DNA of 12,841 nucleotides from assembly GCA_002788755.1 (NCBI GenBank), contig PFRW01000019.1, positions 1-12,841 on the forward strand, given 5' to 3'. The position numbers and the translations under genes are program-made. This stretch comes from Candidatus Peregrinibacteria bacterium CG_4_9_14_0_2_um_filter_41_14. Lineage in GTDB: Bacteria > Patescibacteriota > Gracilibacteria > UBA1369 > UM-FILTER-41-14. Under the pieces are notes generated by a model, which worked only from the letters and a program-made list of their open reading frames with translations, searched no databases and was not told where the DNA came from. Below, piece after piece: positions 6,368 to 12,658 of the stretch (positions are counted from its first letter, which is position 1; every line of letters begins with the position of its first letter).

Positions 6368-7789
6368 ATGGCTTTCTTTAAAAGATTTAGTATTATTTTA
6401 GCACTAGTAACAACCTTGGCCTTACCGTTAACCGCACTCGCTATTGGCGACGTTGCAACTTTAGACGCAACCGCAGGAGATGGAAAAATCATCTTAGAGT
6501 GGGACACCGTGCCAAATGCCGAATATTACCGTATATATTATGGGACTGAACCGGTAACAACGGGGGAAACATATAACTTACCTTCGCTGGATACTCCGGA
6601 CAACAGTACAACCTATACAGTTGAAAACTTAACTAATGGTACAACTTACTACTTCTCACTAACTGCTGTTAAAGCAGATGAGGAATCAACAAACTATAGT
6701 GATCCGGAAGCAAGCGCAACGCCGCAAGCAGAAGCAAGTGGAACTACTGAAAACACATTTGCTGTTAGTTCAACCAGTGCTACCGATAACGAATCTGTTA
6801 TCGTTACATTTTCGCAAGCGGTCACTTTGCCGGCCAATGCAGCTCAAGCCTTTGAAATTACTTATAACTTTAATGCGAGCCCACTAACAATTAGTAAAGC
6901 GGAGTTAGTTGCCGGTAGTGCAGAAAAAAAAGTCAAACTGACAACAGTTCCCCAAGAACCGGGTGGAGGCTATACATTAAAAATTCCGGCATCAGTAACA
7001 TCTAAAACTGGCCAAGTGCTTTCTGCCGCTGACCAAGTGGCAATCTTTTTAGGTAGTGAGATTTTACCAGGCACAGCGCAAGCTGCTACTTCCGAACTTG
7101 CAATTAATGGTGTTAATGCCACTTCTGCAACAGAAGTCGTGGTTACATTTTCAGAAGCTGTAGTTTTACCAACAGGAGCTGCTGAACCTTTTAGCATTCT
7201 TAATGCCGCTCAGCCTGATCAATTTTTAACAATTCAAAATGTAACCTTGGATCCAACTGATCCAAAACGTGTAATTATTACGACCGAACCGCAAACTGCG
7301 GCAAAATATGTCCTAGTTGTTGGCGTAATCACAGATGCTAATGGCAACCTTATTGCGGCCGATAATAGCTCAATGGAGTTTACTTCTGCCTCAGGTGCAG
7401 CCGGTGACACAACTGCTCCCGAAGATGCAACAAACTTTAAATCGATGTTAGAAGATGCCGCCACACTATTAGTGGCCTTAACTTGGACTAAGAGTGTTGA
7501 TTCGGCTAGTGACCTCGTTGAATACGTACTTTATCAAAGTGCTGACGGCGGTGTCACATTCCAACAAATTAGAACAGTGCAAGCCCTTGCCGATGCCAAA
7601 GCCTTAATCGACAATCTGCAAGCAAATCAGACTTACACATTTAAACTAACGACCAAAGATGCAGCCGGAAACGAAAGTGAAGGTGTCACAACGGTGGTAA
7701 CCTTGCCGGAAACGGGTCCGGGCCTCGGTATGTTGGCTCTAAGTTCCCTATTTGGTGGTCGCTACTTTGCTCGTCGACGTCGTAAATAA
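6368..7789 (+). CDS. Secreted FN3/Ig-like surface protein with LPETG sorting signal
   Basis: A 473-residue modular cell-surface protein. Seen in order: a Sec signal peptide at 1-26 (MAFFKRF, hydrophobic core, cut likely after ALA); a fibronectin type III domain at about 28-118 (ILEWDTVPNAEYYRIYYG, then LTNGTTYYFSLTAV); two Ig-like domains that repeat each other at about 126-230 and 242-340 (VIVTFSQAVTLP against VVVTFSEAVVLP, each later with a KVKLTT or RVIITT strand); a second FN3 domain at about 347-445 (ALTWTKS, LQANQTYTFKLTTKDAAGN); and a C-terminal LPETG (446-450) with a short hydrophobic stretch and ARRRRK. That tail is the sortase sorting-signal layout. No enzymatic motif is visible, so I infer adhesion or a surface-layer role. 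It is rich in Ala and Thr. It has its own promoter and no Shine-Dalgarno sequence, and is followed by a strong hairpin before the glycosyltransferase gene. Confidence 0.9.
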   Translation: MAFFKRFSIILALVTTLALPLTALAIGDVATLDATAGDGKIILEWDTVPNAEYYRIYYGTEPVTTGETYNLPSLDTPDNSTTYTVENLTNGTTYYFSLTAVKADEESTNYSDPEASATPQAEASGTTENTFAVSSTSATDNESVIVTFSQAVTLPANAAQAFEITYNFNASPLTISKAELVAGSAEKKVKLTTVPQEPGGGYTLKIPASVTSKTGQVLSAADQVAIFLGSEILPGTAQAATSELAINGVNATSATEVVVTFSEAVVLPTGAAEPFSILNAAQPDQFLTIQNVTLDPTDPKRVIITTEPQTAAKYVLVVGVITDANGNLIAADNSSMEFTSASGAAGDTTAPEDATNFKSMLEDAATLLVALTWTKSVDSASDLVEYVLYQSADGGVTFQQIRTVQALADAKALIDNLQANQTYTFKLTTKDAAGNESEGVTTVVTLPETGPGLGMLALSSLFGGRYFARRRRK

Positions 7790-7809
7790 TTTATATAGTC
7801 AAAAGATCC

Positions 7810-7850
7810 ATAATCTGCTAGCTTAATTGCGTAAGTTAGCAGATTATTTT
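7810..7850 (+). terminator. 16-bp hairpin between the FN3 gene and the glycosyltransferase start
   Basis: ATAATCTGCTAGCTTA (7810-7825), loop ATTGCG, then TAAGTTAGCAGATTAT (7832-7847). The arms pair over all 16 positions, with one G-U pair. TTT follows (a run of four T with the last stem base), then the ATG at 7851. It is probably the terminator of the FN3 gene, but its place 3 nt before the next start also allows a role in control of that gene. The stem is AT-rich, which weakens the terminator reading. CATAAT (7809-7814) overlaps the left arm and could be a -10 box, in which case the downstream transcript would begin within the hairpin. Confidence 0.7.
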
Positions 7851-8876
7851 ATGAATAGAGTTCCCGAACAATTACCAAAAGTTGGCATCGTTATCATTAA
7901 TTACAATGGTGCCTCTATGGTTTCGCACTGTTTGGATCAACTTAAGGAACTGATTTATCCAAATAAAGAAATTGTTTTTTTGGATAACGCTTCTACAGAT
8001 GACTCAACCGAAATTGTTAAGAACAAGTTTCCGGGTGTAAAAATTCACCAAACCGGACACAACGCCGGCTACAGTGGCGGGGCCGAAATTGCTGTTAATA
8101 TGGCAAAACGGAACAAATGGGATTATTTAATGTTGATGAATCCGGATATTATTTTTGAGCCGGATTACTTACAAGTACTACTACAAAAACTAGAGGCAAA
8201 TAGTAAGATTGGTGCCATCATCGGGAAACTCTACAAATATCATTTTGCTGAACAAGAAAAAACAAACATAATTGATAGTGCTGGCATTTTAGCCTATCGA
8301 GACCGCCGTTTTGTAGATCGCGGGCAAGCACAAGAAGACAAAGGTCAATTTGACCAAGAGGAAGAAGTTTTTGGTATTACGGGCGCGGCGCCTTTATATC
8401 GAGTTGAAGCACTTAAGGATATCGAAGTGTTGGGTGAGGTTTTTGATCAAGATTTCTTTATGTACAAGGAAGATGTTGATGTTTCGTGGAGATTGCAACT
8501 ATTTGGCTGGCAGTGTTGGTATATCCCCGAGGCTATTGCCCACCACGGACGCGGTACAGGCGTTTACAAGCGTGACAAATACAAAGATGTAGCTAACGAG
8601 CGTCAGAAGCTCTCAAGCTTCCAAAAGACCCATTCTTTCCGCAATCAGCATTGCATGCAACTTAAGAATGAATTGTGGGGCAACTTTTGGCATGATTACT
8701 TCCCTATTGTGGGTAAAGAACTGCTATTTTTTGGTTACATGACGCTACGCGAGCCATACTTATATAAATCATTATGGCAGTTTCTGCGGCTAATACCAAA
8801 AATGCGTAAAAAACGTCGTGCAATCATGAAACGGAAAACGGCAACTGCAAACCAAATGCAAAGATGGTTTAAGTAA
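7851..8876 (+). CDS. Family 2 glycosyltransferase (rhamnosyltransferase-like)
   Basis: A GT-A fold, family 2 transferase that moves a sugar from a nucleotide-sugar donor to a glycan or lipid-linked acceptor at the cytoplasmic side of the membrane. From the ATG at 7851 it has 341 residues. Seen: the opening strand VGIVIINYNG (11-20), the nucleotide-binding VFLDNASTDDS (42-52), NAGYSGG (71-77), the metal-site region MLMNPDI (94-100, NPD in place of DxD), the acceptor-side GAAPLYRVEAL (178-188) and FMYKEDVDVSWRLQLFGW (203-220) with the candidate catalytic acid in the ED pair, then HHGRGTG. The layout matches WbbL/RfbF-type rhamnosyltransferases; the donor cannot be settled. The basic C-terminus (KMRKKRRAIMKRK) may contact the membrane. 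An in-frame TTG at 7827 lies in the hairpin and is unlikely as a start. The stop overlaps the 3' end of murA. Confidence 0.9.
   Translation: MNRVPEQLPKVGIVIINYNGASMVSHCLDQLKELIYPNKEIVFLDNASTDDSTEIVKNKFPGVKIHQTGHNAGYSGGAEIAVNMAKRNKWDYLMLMNPDIIFEPDYLQVLLQKLEANSKIGAIIGKLYKYHFAEQEKTNIIDSAGILAYRDRRFVDRGQAQEDKGQFDQEEEVFGITGAAPLYRVEALKDIEVLGEVFDQDFFMYKEDVDVSWRLQLFGWQCWYIPEAIAHHGRGTGVYKRDKYKDVANERQKLSSFQKTHSFRNQHCMQLKNELWGNFWHDYFPIVGKELLFFGYMTLREPYLYKSLWQFLRLIPKMRKKRRAIMKRKTATANQMQRWFK
8869..8876. other. Tail-to-tail overlap of glycosyltransferase gene and murA (8 nt)
   Basis: The string TTAAGTAA contains the murA stop on the minus strand (8869-8871) and the TAA of the glycosyltransferase gene on the plus strand (8874-8876). 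The length and layout match the overlap at 3616-3623. Confidence 0.95.
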
Positions 8877-10140
8877 GAACTGCTTCTACTCTTTGAATAT
8901 CGGCGCCTAGTTTGCGTAAGTTTTCTTCGAGGTTTTCGTAACCGCGATCAATGTAAGTGATTTGATTGATCAATGTTTCCCCTTCTGCTGCTAATCCGGC
9001 TAAAACCATGGCAGCGCCGGCACGAATATCACAACTAGCAACCGGGGCTCCTTTTAGCTTAATTGGACCGATTAAAATTGCTTGGTGTGGATTGAGTAAT
9101 TCAATTTTCGCACCCATTTTTTCCAATTCAAATAAATATTGGAAACGACCATCAAATAAAGTTTCAAAAACCTTACTAACACCGTTTGCCATTGCTAAGG
9201 CTACGGTAAATGGTGCTTGTAGATCGGTAGGGAAATTTGGGTGAACACCGGTTTTAAGATGCTCAATGGCCATCAATTTTTTGGTTGGATAAACGGTAGC
9301 GGATGTTCTGGTGCGCTTGAATGTAACACCGATTTCTTCGAGTTTTTCAAAAAAGATATCTAAATGCTCAGGATTACAGTTGGTGACGGTAACTTCCCCA
9401 CGGGTAACAACGCCAGCTAGTAAATATGTGCCTGCCTGTAAATAGTCGGAAACGACTTTGTGCTCTACGGCTTTTAGTTTTTCTTTGCCGTAAATTGTTA
9501 AATTGTGAGTGCCGATACCTTCAATTTTAACACCCATTTTAACTAAAAATTCACAAAGGTCTTGGACGTGTGGTTCGCAGGCGGCAATTCTGATTTGTGT
9601 TTTTTTGGGGATTGTACTGGCGGCAATAATCACATTTTCGGTTGCTGTTACACTAAATTCGGACATGATCACGATCTCGTTGCTTTCTAGTTTTTTGGCT
9701 TTAAGATGGAATTTACGGGTAATGTCCACAACTTCTGCGCCTAAACGCTGTAGACCGATGACGTGGCTAGAAACCGAACGTTTACCTAACACACAGCCAC
9801 CGGGATAAGGCATATCGACCTCCCCAAATCGGGCTAATAAAGCGCCGGCAACTAAAATCGAGGCACGCATTTTACAAACTAAATCTGCCGGTAACTCTCT
9901 CTTTTTAATTTTACTGGGATCGATTGTTAATGTGTGATTTTCAAAACTGGTTTTTACATTTAAATAGCTTAGGAGCTCACAAAAAGTGTGGACATCACTA
10001 ATGTCGGGAACGTTGGTAAGAACGGTTGGTTGATCAACTAATAAGGCTGCTGCCATAATTGGCAAAACGGCATTTTTAGACCCACCAATACTGACACTGC
10101 CGTTAAGGGCTTTACCACCTTTAATAACTAAATTTTCCAA
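8869..10140 (-). CDS. murA: UDP-N-acetylglucosamine 1-carboxyvinyltransferase
   Basis: Catalyses the first committed step of peptidoglycan precursor synthesis, moving enolpyruvate from PEP to UDP-GlcNAc in the cytoplasm. It has 423 residues, the usual length. Seen: GGSKNAVLPIMAAALL (19-34) with the conserved Lys22 and Asn23, KMRASILVAGALLAR (90-104), the active-site loop PGGCVLGKR (113-121) with Cys116, the residue attacked by fosfomycin in this family, SDYLQAGTYLLAG (231-243), HPNFPTDLQAPF (300-311) with Asp306, the expected general base, and DIRAGAAMVLAGLAAEGET (371-389). The loop after the Cys (GKRSVSSHV) departs from the common GARPxDxH form but keeps the Arg. The start is TTG at 10140: an in-frame TAA lies only one codon upstream, and starting here gives the family's normal MENLVIKGGK opening. 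It lies 37 nt after the ComEC-like gene, probably in one transcript. Confidence 0.97.
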   Translation of the reverse strand: MENLVIKGGKALNGSVSIGGSKNAVLPIMAAALLVDQPTVLTNVPDISDVHTFCELLSYLNVKTSFENHTLTIDPSKIKKRELPADLVCKMRASILVAGALLARFGEVDMPYPGGCVLGKRSVSSHVIGLQRLGAEVVDITRKFHLKAKKLESNEIVIMSEFSVTATENVIIAASTIPKKTQIRIAACEPHVQDLCEFLVKMGVKIEGIGTHNLTIYGKEKLKAVEHKVVSDYLQAGTYLLAGVVTRGEVTVTNCNPEHLDIFFEKLEEIGVTFKRTRTSATVYPTKKLMAIEHLKTGVHPNFPTDLQAPFTVALAMANGVSKVFETLFDGRFQYLFELEKMGAKIELLNPHQAILIGPIKLKGAPVASCDIRAGAAMVLAGLAAEGETLINQITYIDRGYENLEENLRKLGADIQRVEAVLT

Positions 10141-10177
10141 TGTTTAGATGGTTAAATGAATATAAACTAAGATCAAG

Positions 10178-11032
10178 TTAGCGAGATGTGCTAATAGAGT
10201 CAACTTGACCCGCACAAATTGCGAACTTGATGTCCCCCTGTAAATCGTTGCGATAAAGTTGAAGATTGCGCTGTGCAAAGGTGTCCAATGTTTGACGATG
10301 TGGGTGCCCATAGGAGTTACCTTGCCCACTTTGGATGACGACAAATTGGGGATTAATGCGATCGATTAAAGCAGGTGAACTACTTGTCCTACTTCCGTGA
10401 TGGCCAGCCTTAAATAGGTTCGCACCAAAGTCGTAATCCAGTTGCAGCAGCGCGGCTTCTTCTTCTAATTCGGCGTCGCCGGTAAATAGAAATTTAAAGC
10501 CATCGACACTGATTTTGCCGGCAATTGAGCTGTTATTAATGTTTTCTGGCGGCTCGCGACCTAAATAGGGGGTATTGGGGTAAATAAATTCCAAACTAAG
10601 GGCATCAAGTTCCGCTTTTATTGAACTTGTGGCAAATTTGTAGGGAATTTGATACTCACTAATTAGCCCATAAAGCTCTTCATACTGAGAAGAATTATAT
10701 GTAGCACCTGTTAAATAAAACTGATTTACCTTAAAGCGCTTGAAAACCTCAAGCAGACCATCAAGATGATCGGCGTGTGGGTGCGTCAATACGACCAAAT
10801 CAATTTCTTTATCCCACCAAGGCATTGTTGCGCCTAGTTGATCTAATACAGCCTGCCCGGGGCCGCCATCAATTAAAATATTTTTGTGCGTGGGTGTTGT
10901 CACAAGAATGCTATCGCCCTGGCCTACATCTAAAAAATCAAAATAATAGCAGTTTGGGTTAGTCAGATATGGAGCTTGCGTGTAGCCAAAAACGCCAATA
11001 AGCAAAACCGATAAAAGAGCATATTTAGTCAT
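10178..11032 (-). CDS. Free-standing ComEC-like metallo-beta-lactamase hydrolase with N-terminal signal
   Basis: A 284-residue protein matching only the C-terminal metallo-beta-lactamase domain of the DNA-uptake channel ComEC. Seen: a hydrophobic N-terminus at about 3-20 (signal peptide or anchor), DFLDVGQGDSILV (32-44), NILIDGGPG (51-59), the metal motif THPHADHLDG (83-92), FLFTGDAE (181-188), FKAGHHGS (207-214) and the ComEC-type SYGHPH (240-245). These supply the usual His and Asp metal ligands. In ComEC this domain lies outside the membrane and is proposed to degrade the non-imported DNA strand, so I infer an extracytoplasmic nuclease or phosphodiesterase. It has no channel (Competence) domain of its own. 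The ATG at 11032 is preceded by AAAGAG, the only partial Shine-Dalgarno sequence before a full-length gene here. It probably leads the transcript that continues into murA and diverges from metK. Confidence 0.9.
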   Translation of the reverse strand: MTKYALLSVLLIGVFGYTQAPYLTNPNCYYFDFLDVGQGDSILVTTPTHKNILIDGGPGQAVLDQLGATMPWWDKEIDLVVLTHPHADHLDGLLEVFKRFKVNQFYLTGATYNSSQYEELYGLISEYQIPYKFATSSIKAELDALSLEFIYPNTPYLGREPPENINNSSIAGKISVDGFKFLFTGDAELEEEAALLQLDYDFGANLFKAGHHGSRTSSSPALIDRINPQFVVIQSGQGNSYGHPHRQTLDTFAQRNLQLYRNDLQGDIKFAICAGQVDSISTSR

Positions 11033-11076
11033 ATACTCTTTATAGTCGGGTCGGTTTAAGAAAAGATAAAATCAAC

Positions 11077-11105
11077 GTGCCTTTCGCCATAAAACCCTGT
11101 AGATT
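11077..11105 (+). promoter_or_regulatory. Weak promoter candidate for metK
   Basis: GTGCCT (11077-11082), 17 nt, TAGATT (11100-11105, 4/6), ending 29 nt before the ATG. The -35 match is poor. The 102-nt divergent gap shows no SAM-riboswitch-like fold that I can recognise. Confidence 0.25.
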
Positions 11106-11134
11106 CACACTAACATTTATCTAAATTTTTAATA

Positions 11135-12250
11135 ATGCGCCTTTTTACTTCCGAATCTGTTACCGAAGGACACCCGGACAAAATTGCCGACTTAATTTCC
11201 GACTCGATTTTAGATGCGATTTTAACTGACGATCCTGATGCGCGTGTGGCTTGTGAGACGCTTGTTACAACCGGTTTAGTGTTTGTTGCGGGGGAAATTA
11301 CAACTACAACTTATGTGGATATTCCTAAAATCGCACGTAAAACTTTAAAAGATATTGGCTATGACCAGGCGGATTATGGTTTTGATCATAAGGCTTGTAG
11401 CGTCTTAACGGCAATTGATGAACAAAGCCTGGACATTGCAATGGGGGTAAACGAAGGTAGTGGATTAGACAAAGAGCTTGGTGCGGGTGATCAAGGAATG
11501 ATGTTTGGATATGCTTGTAACGAAACACCGGAACTAATGCCGTTGCCAATTATGTTGGCACATCGCCTTTGCCAAAGGTTGGCTTTGGTGCGTAAGGATG
11601 GAACAATCCCTTATTTGCGTCCGGATGGAAAGGCTCAGGTAACGATCGCTTATGAGAATGGCCAACCAAAACATATTGATACGGTCGTGGTTTCGACTCA
11701 ACACAGTCCGGAAGCTACTTATGAACAAATTTGTGCAGATGTTGTGGAAAAGGTAATTAAGCCGGTTTGTGCCGACTATTGGCATGACAATGTGACTATT
11801 CACATTAATCCGACGGGGCGCTTTGTAATTGGCGGACCGCCTGGCGATGCTGGTTTAACAGGACGTAAAATTATTGTTGATACATATGGTGGCATGGGGC
11901 GGCATGGTGGCGGCTGTTTTTCTGGCAAAGATCCATCAAAAGTTGATCGCAGCGGTGCTTATATGGCGCGTCATGTGGCTAAAAATATTGTTGCAGCCGG
12001 TTTGGCAGATCGTTGCGAGGTGCAGCTGGCTTATGCAATTGGCTTAAGTGAGCCTGTTTCTGTTTTTGTGGAAACATTTGGTACGGAGACCGGCAGTACT
12101 GATTTAGAAAAGCTGATTAGAGAGAATTTTGCCCTTACACCTAGTGGAATCATTAAATCATTAGATCTAAGAAGGCCTATTTATAAACAGACGGCGGCGT
12201 ATGGGCATTTTGGTCGGGAAGGGATGCCGTGGGAGGAGATAGTATTGTAA
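11135..12250 (+). CDS. metK: S-adenosylmethionine synthase
   Basis: Makes SAM from methionine and ATP in the cytoplasm, supplying methyl groups. It has 371 residues, slightly below the usual 380-400. Seen: LFTSESVTEGHPDKIADLIS (3-22) with the ATP-contacting His13, GEI at 53-55, the signature GAGDQGMMFGYA (116-127), the phosphate loop GGPPGDAGLTGRKIIVDTYGG (233-253), and the second signature GGGCFSGKDPSKVDRS (258-273). In the last motif Cys replaces the usual Ala before FSGKD. The end (PIYKQTAAYGHFGRE, about 348-362, then PWE) is also typical. The ATG at 11135 gives the standard opening and has no Shine-Dalgarno sequence. Its last two codons (TTG TAA) double as the -35 element of the next gene's promoter. 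Confidence 0.97.
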   Translation: MRLFTSESVTEGHPDKIADLISDSILDAILTDDPDARVACETLVTTGLVFVAGEITTTTYVDIPKIARKTLKDIGYDQADYGFDHKACSVLTAIDEQSLDIAMGVNEGSGLDKELGAGDQGMMFGYACNETPELMPLPIMLAHRLCQRLALVRKDGTIPYLRPDGKAQVTIAYENGQPKHIDTVVVSTQHSPEATYEQICADVVEKVIKPVCADYWHDNVTIHINPTGRFVIGGPPGDAGLTGRKIIVDTYGGMGRHGGGCFSGKDPSKVDRSGAYMARHVAKNIVAAGLADRCEVQLAYAIGLSEPVSVFVETFGTETGSTDLEKLIRENFALTPSGIIKSLDLRRPIYKQTAAYGHFGREGMPWEEIVL

Positions 12251-12273
12251 AATGCATGCTTTTTATATATAAT
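12245..12273 (+). promoter_or_regulatory. Promoter of the toxin-antitoxin remnant, overlapping the metK stop
   Basis: TTGTAA (12245-12250, 4/6; the final Leu and stop codons of metK), 17 nt, then a perfect TATAAT (12268-12273). The start codon at 12300 is 26 nt downstream. The 49-nt gap is almost entirely A and T, with overlapping near-palindromic TATATA strings where an RHH repressor could bind; no exact operator can be defined. Confidence 0.5.
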
Positions 12274-12299
12274 TGTAATATATTTTATATAGTTTATTA

Positions 12300-12515
12300 A
12301 TGACTTCATTATTACAATTAAAGATCGATACTTCTTTAAAAGATGCTATAAAGCGAAGAGCTGATCAGTATGGTGTTTCCATAAGTGCAATTGTGAAAAT
12401 TGCGTTAGTAGAAGCATTTGCGGCCGAGGACTTTGTGCGTGGTAATATTTTTAATGCAAATCGTGATAACAATGGGGAAGGCATTGCGCTTGATACACTA
12501 ATTGATCAACTGTAA
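12300..12515 (+). CDS. Ribbon-helix-helix antitoxin (RelB/DinJ-like)
   Basis: A 71-residue protein. The N-terminal half is a ribbon-helix-helix DNA-binding fold: strand LLQLKID (4-10), helix SLKDAIKRRADQYG (12-25), turn with VSISAIVKIALVEAF (26-40). The C-terminal half (about 41-71) is acidic and Asn-rich and ends in LDTLIDQL, fitting a toxin-neutralising tail. RelB/DinJ-type antitoxins of this size repress their own operon as dimers. The next small gene follows 2 nt after the stop, typical antitoxin-toxin order. Base composition is low in G+C (17/60 and 22/60 in the two lines I counted at 12301-12420), against about 58% in the helicase gene end next door. No Shine-Dalgarno sequence. Confidence 0.75.
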   Translation: MTSLLQLKIDTSLKDAIKRRADQYGVSISAIVKIALVEAFAAEDFVRGNIFNANRDNNGEGIALDTLIDQL

Positions 12516-12517
12516 AA

Positions 12518-12658
12518 ATGCCTGATAAAATTACCAAATTTATAAACTTATTATCGTCCAAAACTAGAGAGCAACTGAAGCTTAAATTAGAATTAATTAA
12601 GTCTGATAAATCTGATGTCAAAATAATCGATATTGATTACAGAGGAAATATCTATTAA
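12518..12658 (+). pseudogene. Truncated RelE-like toxin (46 codons)
   Basis: Begins 2 nt after the antitoxin stop. The product opens MPDKITKFINLLSSKTREQL and ends in IDIDYRGNIY. It resembles the first half of short RelE/ParE-fold toxins: an N-terminal Lys-rich helical hairpin with the xxKFLxxLxxKxRExL pattern, then a strand leading to a (F/N)-I/L-Y block that in full toxins continues as R-x-R-x-G-x-x-R-I-I. Here translation stops straight after IY, exactly where the frame meets the 3' end of the convergent helicase gene. The catalytic C-terminal strands are absent and I find no continuation in any frame downstream. I therefore call it a remnant; a genuine small protein cannot be excluded. Confidence 0.5.

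Noticed and set aside
7827..7850. TTG start extending the glycosyltransferase by 8 residues
   Set aside because: The codon is in the loop of the 16-bp hairpin, and the ATG at 7851 gives a normal family 2 N-terminus.
9509..9808. Plus-strand frame of 99 codons
   Set aside because: Antisense shadow of murA, whose conserved motifs fix the real strand and frame.
11033..11134. SAM riboswitch upstream of metK
   Set aside because: The gap is only 102 nt, A/T-rich, and shows no recognisable SAM-aptamer helices or a terminator.
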